From Hugenholtzia roseola DSM 9546 (GTDB lineage Bacteria > Bacteroidota > Bacteroidia > Cytophagales > Bernardetiaceae), in NCBI RefSeq assembly GCF_000422585.1, contig NZ_AUGI01000055.1:1-48431 (forward strand): a stretch of 48,431 nt of DNA, given 5' to 3'. Both the position numbers and the translations under genes were made by a program. Under the pieces are notes generated by a model. The model made no database searches. It was not told where the DNA came from and saw only the letters and a program-made list of their open reading frames with translations. Position 1 is the first letter of the stretch. The number at the start of each line of letters is the position of its first letter. This document shows positions 23,731-33,556 of the stretch, one piece after another.

Positions 23731-25275
23731 CTATTTTTTAAGCAAAAGATGTTCTATATCCTGTTTTACGCCTTCTTGGGCAGGCGTGCGCATGCGCTGA
23801 TAGACAAGTTTGTGGTTTTTGTCTAATAAAACCGCCGTAGGGGTATGCGCAAGATTATAGGCACGCACCACCAAATCGAAGGGTTCGGCTGTGCGCAAAT
23901 GCAAACCTTTCCATTCGATAGGCGCAATAAGTTTTTGCCAAATGCTTTGATTTTCATTTAAAAAAACACTGACAAAAACAATCTCATCTTTTTCAAATTC
24001 TTCCTGCAAACGCCGCAACGCATAAAGTTCGGCGCGACAGCTTGTGCAGCCATACGACCAAAAATAGAGATAAACAGCCTTCTGCTTAAAATTTTCTAAG
24101 GTATAACGCCTACTTTGGATATCGAAAAGGGAAAAATCGGGGGCAGCACTTCCTACCTTCAAACGGTTCTGTTTTTGGTAAAATTCTTTTAAATCTTTTC
24201 CATATTCGTGATGTTCATTTTTTTGTAAAAAAAGTGCAATCTCGGCAGATAAAGACTTGGAAAAGCCATTGCGAATGGCTTCGGCTAAAAGGCTACTTTG
24301 CAAAAAAAGACGCACCTGCTGATTTTTGATTTTGGCTTCTGCCTGCTGCAATAAAAAACGGTAGTAAAATTGCGTCTTGGGTGCATAAAAAATGGGGTAC
24401 GCTTTCAGATATTCCCAATGCAAGAAATTTTTTAGAAAATACAAATAGCTATCAGAATACAAAATTTGCGGACTTTCTAATGCAATCTCTTCCAAGAAGA
24501 GATAATAAAGGCTATCGGGCAATACGGGATTTTTTTCGTTTAGAAGGGCATGAAAATAAGGAAAATGAAACAACTCATTTGCCCAAAGGTAGTCTATTTC
24601 TGCCGTTGCGTAGAGGGCAAAAGAGGTAGAAATGGGGTTGTTTTTTTCGTAAGTATTTAAAAAACGCTGCTGCTCTTTGCGCTTTTTATCTACATATTGT
24701 CTAAACTGTTTAGGCGCAAGTTGTTGATACTTAGTGGGATAGAGGCTTTGATTTTCACCTGCAAACTTCTGCTCAAATTCTTGTAAATAACGGTTTTCTT
24801 TCGCACCCAAACCCTCGAAACGCAGGCTATAACGCAGCGAACTATCGCCTTGTAGGTCTATCCAGAGGCTATCGCCAGGGTGAATAAAGAGTTTGAGCGG
24901 CTTTCCCTGCCAATAGAAACGGGCGAAAAGCGGCTGTCGTAGGCGAAACTTGATTTTAAATTCGGAAAGCGAGTCGAGATAAAAAGGAATTTGGACGGCT
25001 TCGGCAAAAGGCGCGTCAGGGTTATAGACCAGATAGCCGATAGGCTCTTTGGCTTCTTTTTTAGTCGGCGTGGAAAGTGCCTGCTTTTGAGCGACCTTAT
25101 CTTCGAGGAAGCGGATTCTGCCTTGCAAAAGTGTGGGCGTTTGGGCAAAAAGTAGGCTATTTTTTTCCGAAAAAAAAGAAAATAGTATCAGAAATAGACA
25201 AAAATAAGAATAGGTTTTGCAGATTGTCGCGGCGTTTTTGGCACTGAAAAAAGACCGCGTAAGATAAAAATTCAT
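23731..25275 (-). CDS. Thiol:disulfide oxidoreductase, TlpA/ResA-type (secreted)
   Basis: 514 residues from MNFYLTRSFFSAKN (an ATG 12 bases upstream is also possible). A signal peptide is followed by a long N-terminal region with a DUF4369-like beta-rich part, and a C-terminal thioredoxin domain (about 375-514). The active site is CTSC in YFWSYGCTSCRAEL, not the usual CxPC. The cis-proline region is NLAHTPTAVLLDK. It probably reduces or isomerises disulfides in the periplasm. It is divergent from the other TlpA-type gene. Confidence 0.87.
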   Translation of the reverse strand: MNFYLTRSFFSAKNAATICKTYSYFCLFLILFSFFSEKNSLLFAQTPTLLQGRIRFLEDKVAQKQALSTPTKKEAKEPIGYLVYNPDAPFAEAVQIPFYLDSLSEFKIKFRLRQPLFARFYWQGKPLKLFIHPGDSLWIDLQGDSSLRYSLRFEGLGAKENRYLQEFEQKFAGENQSLYPTKYQQLAPKQFRQYVDKKRKEQQRFLNTYEKNNPISTSFALYATAEIDYLWANELFHFPYFHALLNEKNPVLPDSLYYLFLEEIALESPQILYSDSYLYFLKNFLHWEYLKAYPIFYAPKTQFYYRFLLQQAEAKIKNQQVRLFLQSSLLAEAIRNGFSKSLSAEIALFLQKNEHHEYGKDLKEFYQKQNRLKVGSAAPDFSLFDIQSRRYTLENFKQKAVYLYFWSYGCTSCRAELYALRRLQEEFEKDEIVFVSVFLNENQSIWQKLIAPIEWKGLHLRTAEPFDLVVRAYNLAHTPTAVLLDKNHKLVYQRMRTPAQEGVKQDIEHLLLKK

Positions 25276-25480
25276 AAAAAGAAACATAAGGGCAGAATAG
25301 AAAGAAAGGGGATTTTTTTGGGTATCAATTTTGAGCAGGTTTCAAGGCACTACGGGCAGCTACTTTTTAAGGCAGGCTTTCGAAGCCCAAAATACGCTAA
25401 AAAAAGTGAAAAAAGCCTTGTTTTCCTACTTATCAATCTTTTTTCATACCTTAGCGACAACAAAAATGCCGCAAAATCAG

Positions 25481-25488
25481 TATCTTTG
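25481..25488 (+). promoter_or_regulatory. Promoter -7 box of the TlpA-type lipoprotein gene
   Basis: TATCTTTG fits TAnnTTTG, 41 bases before the start codon. Confidence 0.55.
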
Positions 25489-25528
25489 CTTGGTCTTTTC
25501 TTTTCATTCACCTTAGTTATACCTACAA

Positions 25529-26152
25529 ATGTTGAAACAAATCACCTCCATATTATCCCTTTTGTTTGTAGTAGGTTTGCTCGCTACCGCCTGCGCCTCC
25601 TCGGATAAAAAAAATAACACTGTCAGCAGCGGAGAAAATCAGCCTACCAAAGAAGAAGCCACCGCTTCTATCGCTTCTACCACGACGCAAACAGCCGCCA
25701 CAGAGCAGGCAGCCCCAAAAGATGACGACCACAAAATCTTTATCAGCGATACCAACGAAGATGGCACGCCTCGCACCTTCGAGCAGGCTTTAGCCTCTTT
25801 GAAGGGGAAGGTAGTTTATGTCGATTTCTGGGCAAGTTGGTGTCCGCCCTGCCGCCAGCAAATGCCGTATGCCAAGACTTTGCATGGGCAGTTCGAGGGC
25901 AAAGAAGTTGCGTTTCTCTACATCTCCTTCGATAGAACAGGCGATGCTTGGAAAAATGGCATCAAGCAAATGGACATCAATGGGTATCATTTTTATCCAA
26001 AACCTGAACAACTTTCAGCAGTAGCCCAAACCTACAACGTGATGGGGATTCCGCGTTATATGATAGTTGATAAGTCGGGCAAGATTGTCAATGCTGACGC
26101 GCCGCGCCCTTCTTCTTCTGAAATTGTGGGACTTCTGAATAAGTTGTTGTAA
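25529..26152 (+). CDS. TlpA-type thioredoxin lipoprotein
   Basis: 207 residues. A lipoprotein signal with lipobox LATAC (Cys22) is followed by a Ser/Thr/Ala/Gln-rich linker to about residue 70 and a thioredoxin fold. The active site is CPPC in DFWASWCPPCRQQM, and the cis-proline region is VMGIPRYMIVDKSG. It should be membrane-anchored in the periplasm, acting as a disulfide reductase. It has its own promoter box at 25481. Confidence 0.92.
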   Translation: MLKQITSILSLLFVVGLLATACASSDKKNNTVSSGENQPTKEEATASIASTTTQTAATEQAAPKDDDHKIFISDTNEDGTPRTFEQALASLKGKVVYVDFWASWCPPCRQQMPYAKTLHGQFEGKEVAFLYISFDRTGDAWKNGIKQMDINGYHFYPKPEQLSAVAQTYNVMGIPRYMIVDKSGKIVNADAPRPSSSEIVGLLNKLL

Positions 26153-26284
26153 GATTTTGCCACTTTCCCTTCTTTGAAATTTGAGATAAAGGCATAGTGG
26201 AAAAAAATTCGCTATGTCTTTTTTTATTTTTAAATCGTGCAAACAGATTCAAAATTATTTTACAAATCATTAAAAAGTATCTTT

Positions 26285-26728
26285 ATGAAAGACTTATTTC
26301 AAGACCTGCTGACTTATAGCCATCATTTCAATCAGGCTTTTTCGGCTCTTTTGGCAGAAAATCAAGCACTTATTTCTCAAAAAGCCCACCTTTTGCAGAG
26401 CCATCTGCTAAATGCACATCAGGTTTGGAACAACCGCATCTTACCACAAGAAACAATCTTTGGGGTGTGGCAGCCGCAAGCAATGACAGACTTCGCCGCC
26501 ATAGACCGCGCCAATTATACCCACTCTTTACTTATTCTCGATACCTTTGATTTAAACCAAATTATTTCCTATCAAAATAGCAAAAGTGAGCCTTTTTCCA
26601 ATAGCGTGCAGGAGATTTTCTTTCACATCATCAACCACACAACGCACCACCGCGCCCAAATCACGACAGAATTAAAAAATAGTGGCATAAAAACCCCTAT
26701 TACAGATTACATTTTTTACAAGAGGTAG
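26285..26728 (+). CDS. DinB-family protein
   Basis: 147 residues from MKDLFQDLLTYSHHFN; the ORF extends 48 bases upstream with no conserved part. It is a four-helix DinB-like metal-binding fold with histidines in HHFN (N-terminus), VWNNRILPQ (middle) and IINHTTHHRAQI (C-terminus), the usual three-histidine pattern. Family members act as metal-dependent transferases or hydrolases with varied thiol cofactors. It is convergent with the nuclease gene, stop codons 6 bases apart. Confidence 0.85.
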   Translation: MKDLFQDLLTYSHHFNQAFSALLAENQALISQKAHLLQSHLLNAHQVWNNRILPQETIFGVWQPQAMTDFAAIDRANYTHSLLILDTFDLNQIISYQNSKSEPFSNSVQEIFFHIINHTTHHRAQITTELKNSGIKTPITDYIFYKR

Positions 26729-26734
26729 TTTTTT

Positions 26735-27346
26735 TTAGGCGTTAAAAATACTTTGAAAATCGACAACTGGATTCAAAGTTTTTTTCCTATCACCTTTAAA
26801 AGCATATTTTTTAATGTAATCACTTGTAAAAAAAGTCATTTTATCTGTACGAATTTCAAACTGATTCCGATATATAGGATTGCTCTTGATGACGTTACGT
26901 GCCTTAGGCTCATATAGATAAAATAAGTAATACCTCTCTTTACCTACTTCAATATCTAAATGGCGTAATGAACGTAGCAAATTAATAAGATATTCTATAA
27001 AAAGAAAACTGCTTTTTAGTTGAAACTCATAGTCATTAGGACTTGGATTAAAAGATTTTATTTCGCAACAATGAATATCTATTTTATTTTTTGATTCTAC
27101 TATTACAACAAAGTCAGAAGCTTTATTTCCTATATCAGAACTTTTATTCAAAAATTGATTGCGTAGTTCTCCATCGTCAAGCGTAAAGACCAATATCTCA
27201 CTTGGTGTTTCTTGAAAAGTAATTTGTTTGAGCAAAGCGTCTTTCTGTTTTTCCTTGACTTGGAAAAAAGAGGTTTGTATTTCACATTTTCTCAAAAGTA
27301 GTTCTTTGTTGATAAGATTTTGTATCTCTTCTATGGCTTTTTTCAT
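26735..27346 (-). CDS. Putative PD-(D/E)XK nuclease, second gene of ATPase-nuclease pair
   Basis: 203 residues, with no named family recognised. The segment GNKASDFVVIV (73-83) followed by IDIHCCEIKS (89-98) gives Asp78 and Glu95-X-Lys97, with hydrophobic strands around each. NDYEFQLKSS at 104-113 follows. This is the motif order of the restriction-endonuclease-like fold, but the match is by eye. The start ATG overlaps the stop of the ATPase gene (ATGA), so translation is probably coupled. AT-rich like its partner. It could instead be a non-catalytic subunit. Confidence 0.6.
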   Translation of the reverse strand: MKKAIEEIQNLINKELLLRKCEIQTSFFQVKEKQKDALLKQITFQETPSEILVFTLDDGELRNQFLNKSSDIGNKASDFVVIVESKNKIDIHCCEIKSFNPSPNDYEFQLKSSFLFIEYLINLLRSLRHLDIEVGKERYYLFYLYEPKARNVIKSNPIYRNQFEIRTDKMTFFTSDYIKKYAFKGDRKKTLNPVVDFQSIFNA

Positions 27347-28725
27347 AAAGAAGGTAAGTTTATTTCAGGATAATTTATATCATCGATAGCATCTGCTAAA
27401 TAGTTTGCTATATGATTTATTTTGTCAGCTTCAGCGTCGAAGGTTGTCATGAGCATGCCATACTCGTTGAAAGATACAGGAACGAGCGTTCCTTTTTTTT
27501 CCGCTTCTGTATAAGTGAGATAAGCCTTAATTTCTTGTTCATATAGGACATCATTTTCAGAATATCCCATTTTTTTTAGGATTTCAAATCTCTGGCTTTC
27601 CTTTATTTTAGATAACATAAGACAATTATTTATTTCTTTTACTAAATAATCGCTATGTGTTGTTATCCAAACTTTTATACCTAATCTAACCATCTTAACA
27701 AAAAGGCGTGCCATTCGAACCTGATTAGCAGGGTGTAAGTTCAATTCTGGTTCGTCTATAAACAAAAGACTATCCTTTTGCGCTTGATGCCTGAGCCAAA
27801 AATAAAGGTGCTGCAACGAGCGTACCGAAGTAGATGCTAAATAAGAAGGCATTTTTTGCTTGGATAATAACTCTTTTATCCAAACTTCATCTCTTAATAT
27901 TTCATACTTAACTTCTAAAATATTTTCTATTTCTGTTAAAATTTCATTTTCGTTTTGTGTATTTTTATCAACTAAAAAGCTACTGTTTAGTATAATATTA
28001 TTTGTCAGATTGCGTGCAAAAGATATAAGTTTTTCTATTGGCAGGGGATATCTGGGCTTATTTTCCAAGAGTTTTAAGTCCTTCGTATATTGTAACTTTT
28101 GTAGTAAATAGGCGTTGTGTTCGTCAAGAGCTTTGTAGAAGAGTTCTATACTGTCTCTTTGAGCAGGCAGTAAGAAAGTCGTATTTTTGTGGGGCAGAAA
28201 ACTACTGAATAAGAAATAAAGTCCCCAAGCTGGCGAAAGGCGCGTTGTTAGGAATACAAACTCATACAAGCCTGCCTTTTTAAAAATGCGTAGGTCAGAA
28301 TTTTGAAAAATCAAGCCATCCTCTGGTTCTTTGTACTTGATTTTCAGATGAGTCTGCGAGAAGAAGTCAGGCTCAGATGCAAAGATGACAGGTATATAGT
28401 TTTTATATTGAGCCGCAAGTTTATCTAAAAATTTCTGTATATCAATCTCTTCTATGCCAATTCTTAAAGAAATTGGCGGCATATCTTCCTCAAAGGGTTT
28501 CTGGAACTTCTGATAGGCTGTGGGTCGTAAAAACTCCGCTAAATCGGCTGAACTTATTGGCTCATCTCCCTTGAGCCAATCAATGCCTTTCTGCAATAAA
28601 CCCCATATCGCATAAGTCAGATAGGTTTTTCCTGTATTATTTTTGCCACAAATCAAGGTAAGGTTACCTATCTCTATCTCTGCTTTCTCAAGCACACTCA
28701 AATTTTCAAGTTCAAACTGTACCAT
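27343..28725 (-). CDS. ABC/SMC-type AAA ATPase, first gene of ATPase-nuclease pair
   Basis: 460 residues from MVQFELENLSVLEKAEI; starts at 28761 and 28782 also fit. Walker A is CGKNNTGKT, and LLPAQRDS is typical of OLD/RecF-like ATPases. A signature-like STSVRSLQHL precedes Walker B LLFIDEPELNLHP, and the switch histidine is in WITTHSDYL. Only about 100 residues follow, too few for a TOPRIM domain, so it is not an OLD nuclease by itself. The ATPase region is AT-rich (27841-27960 has about 28 G+C in 120 by hand count). It probably serves as the motor or sensor for the downstream protein. Confidence 0.85.
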   Translation of the reverse strand: MVQFELENLSVLEKAEIEIGNLTLICGKNNTGKTYLTYAIWGLLQKGIDWLKGDEPISSADLAEFLRPTAYQKFQKPFEEDMPPISLRIGIEEIDIQKFLDKLAAQYKNYIPVIFASEPDFFSQTHLKIKYKEPEDGLIFQNSDLRIFKKAGLYEFVFLTTRLSPAWGLYFLFSSFLPHKNTTFLLPAQRDSIELFYKALDEHNAYLLQKLQYTKDLKLLENKPRYPLPIEKLISFARNLTNNIILNSSFLVDKNTQNENEILTEIENILEVKYEILRDEVWIKELLSKQKMPSYLASTSVRSLQHLYFWLRHQAQKDSLLFIDEPELNLHPANQVRMARLFVKMVRLGIKVWITTHSDYLVKEINNCLMLSKIKESQRFEILKKMGYSENDVLYEQEIKAYLTYTEAEKKGTLVPVSFNEYGMLMTTFDAEADKINHIANYLADAIDDINYPEINLPSL

Positions 28726-28844
28726 AGGTCGTAATAGGTTAATTCCCTTGCAATAATACATTTTTTTATCCACACCTCTCACCTTGTGGCGTTAAACTTT
28801 ATTAAAAAAAGACCCATGTAGCTACAACTATCTTTTTTAAAAAC

Positions 28845-28852
28845 TAATTTTG
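28845..28852 (+). promoter_or_regulatory. Promoter -7 box of the RND operon
   Basis: TAATTTTG fits TAnnTTTG, giving a leader of about 150 bases. The leader contains CTTTTGCCACTACTA twice. Confidence 0.45.
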
Positions 28853-29011
28853 TAGCCCCTTGTTGTAAAGAGAGGACATAGCTGCAAATGCAGGTTTCAA
28901 ACTTGTAAGAAAGCAGTCGCTTTCAAAACTAATAAGGCTGCAAAAGGAGGCTCACCCTTTCGCTTTTGCCACTACTAATACTACTTTTGCCACTACTACT
29001 GTTTTGATACA

Positions 29012-30208
29012 ATGATAAACAATGATAATCTTCGGAAAGGACTTATCGTTTCCCTCAGTCTTGTCGTACTTGTGGGAGGAGGTTATGCCCTTATGAACTA
29101 CTTAGGAGGACTAAAAAAACCACAGGAGCAGCGCAAGCCTGTCGCTGCCAAAATCTTTGTCCAGACGCGCAAGGTTAGCCCTGCCGAGGTACAGACGCAA
29201 ATAGTTACTTACGGACGAGTGGAATCTGCCAAACCCGTCGATGTGGTAGCCGAAGTTTCGGGTAGGCTTTTAGCAGGCAGCATTCCCCTGCAAGTGGGTC
29301 AGAAAGTGCGGGCAGGGCAGCTACTTTTTAGCATCAACAAACAAGAGGCACTTTTGAGCCTACAAGCCCAAAAAAGCAACTTTATTCGCGATATTGCCCT
29401 TATGCTACCCGATTTGAAAATCGATTACAATGAGAGTTTTGAGGCTTGGCAGAGCTATTTTCAGAACCTTTCTGTGGAAAAACCGCTGCCCGAACCGCCG
29501 CAGGCGAAAAACAACAAGGAAAAAACCTTTATCGCCGCCAAAGGTATCAATAGCAGTTATTACAACATCAAGAGCCAAGAGGCGCAGTTGGAAAAATATG
29601 CTGTCGCCGCACCCTTTGATGCCATTATCAGCGAGGTCTATATGCAGGCAGGGTCGAGTGCCAATCCGGGGGCGAAAGTGGTGCGCTTGCTCCGTTCCGA
29701 CGAGTTAGAATTGCGCGTTCCGATAGAAGTAAGCGACGTGAATTGGATAAAATTAGGAACAACCGTTGCCGTTTCTTCGGAAGATAGACAAAAAGAATGG
29801 CAAGGGAAAATCGTCAGAATTAGCGAAATTGTCAATCCTGCCACACAGTCCTTAGATGCCTTTGTAGCCATTACCAACAACAAAGAAAGCATCTACGACG
29901 GCATGTATTTGCGTGCCAAAATGCAGGGCGCAAAGGTAGAAGAGGCGATAGAAATTCCGCGCCGCGCTCTTTTCAATGAAAATCAGGTTTATATCGTTTG
30001 GCAAGATTCGGTCTTGAAAAATCAGACTGTTCAGATTCATAAACTCAATCCCGAAACCGCCGTTATTTCAGGTCTTGCTCCCAATAGCGATTTGGTAATC
30101 GAGCCACTTATCAATGCCTTCGATAACATGCGCGTGAGCAAAATCGAAGCCCAAAATCCTGAAAAGAAAGCGCAAGGCACAACAAGTGCCGTTCAGTCTG
30201 CCCAATAA
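29012..30208 (+). CDS. RND efflux periplasmic adaptor
   Basis: 398 residues. A membrane anchor (KGLIVSLSLVVLVGGGYALM, about 9-28) is followed by lipoyl halves (VVAEVSGRLLAGSIPLQVGQ and AAPFDAIISEVYMQAGSSA), a short hairpin and beta-barrel domains. The hairpin is shorter than in AcrA-like proteins. It forms a pair with the RND permease 117 bases downstream. No outer-membrane channel is adjacent, so it must borrow one. The start ATG is the first of the coding frame. Confidence 0.9.
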   Translation: MINNDNLRKGLIVSLSLVVLVGGGYALMNYLGGLKKPQEQRKPVAAKIFVQTRKVSPAEVQTQIVTYGRVESAKPVDVVAEVSGRLLAGSIPLQVGQKVRAGQLLFSINKQEALLSLQAQKSNFIRDIALMLPDLKIDYNESFEAWQSYFQNLSVEKPLPEPPQAKNNKEKTFIAAKGINSSYYNIKSQEAQLEKYAVAAPFDAIISEVYMQAGSSANPGAKVVRLLRSDELELRVPIEVSDVNWIKLGTTVAVSSEDRQKEWQGKIVRISEIVNPATQSLDAFVAITNNKESIYDGMYLRAKMQGAKVEEAIEIPRRALFNENQVYIVWQDSVLKNQTVQIHKLNPETAVISGLAPNSDLVIEPLINAFDNMRVSKIEAQNPEKKAQGTTSAVQSAQ

Positions 30209-30325
30209 GAAGCGGCTCTTTCTTTTGTGGTGCTATGTCTTTTGAAATTATCCTTTTCCTGCAAAAAGATGAGATACAAAAAACAGTCTGTAAAAACTAA
30301 TCTGTAAAAGATAATCCGTAAAAAT

Positions 30326-33300
30326 ATGAGAAAGTTAGTGGCTTATTTTGTCAAATACCCCATCTGGGGCAACGCCATCATCGTAACGATGCTCACTTTT
30401 GGCTTGATATGTTATTTTTTCGTTATCAAACGTTCCTTTTTTCCCGAAATAGACCCCACTACTATCAATATCACCGTTGCCATGCCGGGGGCTGCGCCCG
30501 AAGAGATAGAAGAAGGGGTTACGACCAAAATAGAGCAATCGCTCAAAGGCATCGAGGGCATCAAGGAAATTACGTCTAATTCGTCTGAAAATTTTGCCAA
30601 CATTACCGTTCAGCTCCTAAGAGGCACAGATGCCGATAAAGCCTTAGCCGATGTCAAGAACGCCGTAGATGGCATTAGCTCTTTTCCTGCCACTGCCGAG
30701 CGTCCGATAGTAGCCAAAATCCGCCCGCGCAGTAGGGGGGTGAATATGGCTTTGAGAGGTGATGTAGATTTGGCAACTTTGAAGAAATTTGCCGAAAATA
30801 TAGAAGACGATTTGCTCAACTCAAACGACATCTCACAGGTCAATATCACAGGCTACCCTGTGCGCGAAATCTCGATAGAAGTAGATGAAGCGACGCTGCT
30901 TCGCTATAATTTGCGCTTCGACCAGATTGTGAGTGCCGTCCGCCTCAATAACCGCGACATTTCGGCAGGTGCTATCAAAACCATAGACGAAGAAATCTTG
31001 TTGCGCTCGCGTGCCAAAGGAAAAACGCCCGACGAAATTGGTAGCATCACCCTACGTGCCAATGCAGATGGCAGCAAGGTCTATTTGCGCGATGTCGCCA
31101 CTATCGTAGAACAATTTGCCGACGACCCCAACGCCCTTTTTATGGACGGCAAAAGAGCCGTTTATTTTGAAATAGCCAAATTGCCCGAAGAAGACCTCCA
31201 AAAAATATCGGAATATTGCAATCAGTACATTGAAAAATTCAACCTTGCCAATAAAGAAGTAGAGCTTGTGATGAGCTTCGACTTTTTTAGCCTCCTAAGT
31301 CAGCGTTTGAACATGCTGATAGAAAATGGCGTAGTGGGTTTGGTCTTGGTCTTGGTCTGTTTGGGCTTATTTTTAAGCGTGCGCCTCTCTTTTTGGGTAG
31401 CAGTAGGGATTCCCATTTCCTTTGCGGGCATGTTTATTTTGGCGGCTATGATGGGGCTGACTATCAATATGATTTCGCTTTTTGGTATGATACTCGTAGT
31501 CGGGATTTTGGTAGATGATGGAATTGTAATCGGTGAAAACATCTATGCCCACATAGAAAAAGGCAAAACACCAACGCAGGCAGCGATAGACGGCACTTTT
31601 GAGGTCATGCCTTCGGTCTTTACTTCTGTCCTGACTACCATTGTTGCCTTTTTGCCTATCGGCATTGGCATCGAGGGCTTCGACTTTCTCCAAGAGATGG
31701 CTTTAGTCGTGATTCTCTGTTTGGCGGTTTCGCTGGTAGAAGCCTTTTTTATCCTACCCGGTCATATTTCTGAAATGGAAATGAATCAGAAAGAAAACCG
31801 TTTTCGCAAAGCCCTCAATGGTAGCATCGAATTTTTGCGCTACAAAATTTACGCACCCGTTTTACAAGCCGCTCTCCAATACAAATACCTAACGGCGGCT
31901 CTGCCGATTGTCTTTGCGATGATAGTCTTGGGTATGATAAATGGCGGACTCATACGGACGACCTTTTTCCCGAACATTCCCTTCGATGAGTTTCAAGTCA
32001 ATTTAGCCTTTAAAGCAGGCACACCCGAAGAAAAGGTACAAGCCTATTTGGAAAAGTACCAAAAAATCGCGTGGGAACTCAATCAGGAACTCAAAGCAGA
32101 ATACAAAGACGAAGAAGACTTTTTTAGCCATATCTTCCTAACCATTGGCAGAACCTCCGATGGTAGCGAGGTAGGTTCGCATGCAGGACACCTTTCCATT
32201 TCGCTACAAGAGATGGATAGGCGCACCATCAGAAGCGAAGAAATCGCCAACCGTTTGCGCGAAAAAATCGGCAAAGTACCCGAAGCCGAAAAGTTTATCG
32301 TAGGAGGCGCAAGCCGCTTTGGGAAACCTGTTTCTATCCGCTTGATGAGCAAGGATATTACGGTGCTTAATAAAGCCAAAGAGGAGGTAAAGGCAGAGCT
32401 TGAAAAATATGCTGCCCTCAAAGACATTGCCGACAACCTACGTGCTGGACGCAGGGAGCTGCAAATAGAGCTAAAACCCGAAGCCTATTTCTTGGGCTTG
32501 ACGCATGCCGATATTACCAACCAAATCCGACAAGGCTTTTTTGGCGAAGAAATCCAACGCCTGCAAAAGGGCATCGATGAGGTTCGTGTTTGGGCGCGTT
32601 ATCCCGAAGACAACCGCAATACGATAGGGCAGCTCGAAAATATGCGCATCAAGACCGCCGATGGAAGGGAATTTCCTTTCACCGAACTTGCGACCTACTC
32701 GGTAGAACGTGGTATTACAGACATTCGCCACTACAACGGCGCAAGAGAAGTAGCCATCGAAGCCGACCTTGCCGACCTGAAAGCCTCTGTCCCCGACATC
32801 ATCGAGCAGCTCAATAGCACCATTTTGAGCGATTTGAAGCAAAAATATCCTTCTCTGCGCATCGAATTTGGCGGGCAGCAGCAGCGAAGCCGCGACTCAC
32901 AAGCCTCGCTTATCTTTACTTTGCCCATTGCCATTTTCATCATTATCCTCTTGGTTACGCTTACCTTCCGCTCGCTGCCACAGGCTTTGATGATAGTAGG
33001 GGTCTTAGTGCCGCTTGGTTTTTTCAGTGCCGCCTTGGGGCATTTCTTTCACCCTACGCACCAAATTTCGCTTCTTAGCTTTTGGGGTATTTTAGCCCTT
33101 TCGGGCGTTATTATCAATGATGCCGTTGTATTTGTGGATAGGTTTAATGCGTATCTACGCGAGGGCAATTCCTTAGTAGATGCGGCTTATTTGGCAGGTT
33201 TGGCGCGTTTTAGAGCCATCTTGCTTACCAGCATCACGACCATTGCAGGGCTTGCGCCGCTGATTTTAGAAAAAAGTTTTCAAGCGCAATTTCTTATTCC

Positions 33301-33556
33301 GATGGCAATTTCGGTAGCTTATGGCGTGGGTATTGGTACGATTATGACCCTTGTTATCTTCCCTGCCATCATAGCCGTTATCAACGACTTACGCCGCGTT
33401 TTGGTTTGGCTACCGCGCTACTACAAGCACCTACTTTCCCCTGCTCACTATCCTAATCATTTTCCTACGGCGGAAGAAGTAGAGCCTACCATTCGCGAAA
33501 TGAAACGCCTCCAAAAGGAAAAGGCGCAGCAAAGTTTGATAGAAAAAAACCTATAA
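30326..33556 (+). CDS. RND efflux permease (AcrB/MMPL-like)
   Basis: 1076 residues. The N-terminal membrane helix (YPIWGNAIIVTMLTFGLI) is followed by SFFPEIDPTTINITVAMPGA, the usual RND porter-domain start. TM4 carries GILVDDGIVIGENI with the two acidic proton-relay residues. The second half repeats the pattern with SGVIINDAVVFVDRF. It forms the inner-membrane proton-driven transporter of the pair; the substrate is unknown. Confidence 0.95.
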   Translation: MRKLVAYFVKYPIWGNAIIVTMLTFGLICYFFVIKRSFFPEIDPTTINITVAMPGAAPEEIEEGVTTKIEQSLKGIEGIKEITSNSSENFANITVQLLRGTDADKALADVKNAVDGISSFPATAERPIVAKIRPRSRGVNMALRGDVDLATLKKFAENIEDDLLNSNDISQVNITGYPVREISIEVDEATLLRYNLRFDQIVSAVRLNNRDISAGAIKTIDEEILLRSRAKGKTPDEIGSITLRANADGSKVYLRDVATIVEQFADDPNALFMDGKRAVYFEIAKLPEEDLQKISEYCNQYIEKFNLANKEVELVMSFDFFSLLSQRLNMLIENGVVGLVLVLVCLGLFLSVRLSFWVAVGIPISFAGMFILAAMMGLTINMISLFGMILVVGILVDDGIVIGENIYAHIEKGKTPTQAAIDGTFEVMPSVFTSVLTTIVAFLPIGIGIEGFDFLQEMALVVILCLAVSLVEAFFILPGHISEMEMNQKENRFRKALNGSIEFLRYKIYAPVLQAALQYKYLTAALPIVFAMIVLGMINGGLIRTTFFPNIPFDEFQVNLAFKAGTPEEKVQAYLEKYQKIAWELNQELKAEYKDEEDFFSHIFLTIGRTSDGSEVGSHAGHLSISLQEMDRRTIRSEEIANRLREKIGKVPEAEKFIVGGASRFGKPVSIRLMSKDITVLNKAKEEVKAELEKYAALKDIADNLRAGRRELQIELKPEAYFLGLTHADITNQIRQGFFGEEIQRLQKGIDEVRVWARYPEDNRNTIGQLENMRIKTADGREFPFTELATYSVERGITDIRHYNGAREVAIEADLADLKASVPDIIEQLNSTILSDLKQKYPSLRIEFGGQQQRSRDSQASLIFTLPIAIFIIILLVTLTFRSLPQALMIVGVLVPLGFFSAALGHFFHPTHQISLLSFWGILALSGVIINDAVVFVDRFNAYLREGNSLVDAAYLAGLARFRAILLTSITTIAGLAPLILEKSFQAQFLIPMAISVAYGVGIGTIMTLVIFPAIIAVINDLRRVLVWLPRYYKHLLSPAHYPNHFPTAEEVEPTIREMKRLQKEKAQQSLIEKNL

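Noticed and set aside
27343-28725. OLD-family nuclease or the ATPase of PARIS
   Set aside because: No TOPRIM motifs after the ATPase region and only about 100 residues remain; the partner gene has a D...ExK pattern and not a DUF4435/TOPRIM signature that I can see.
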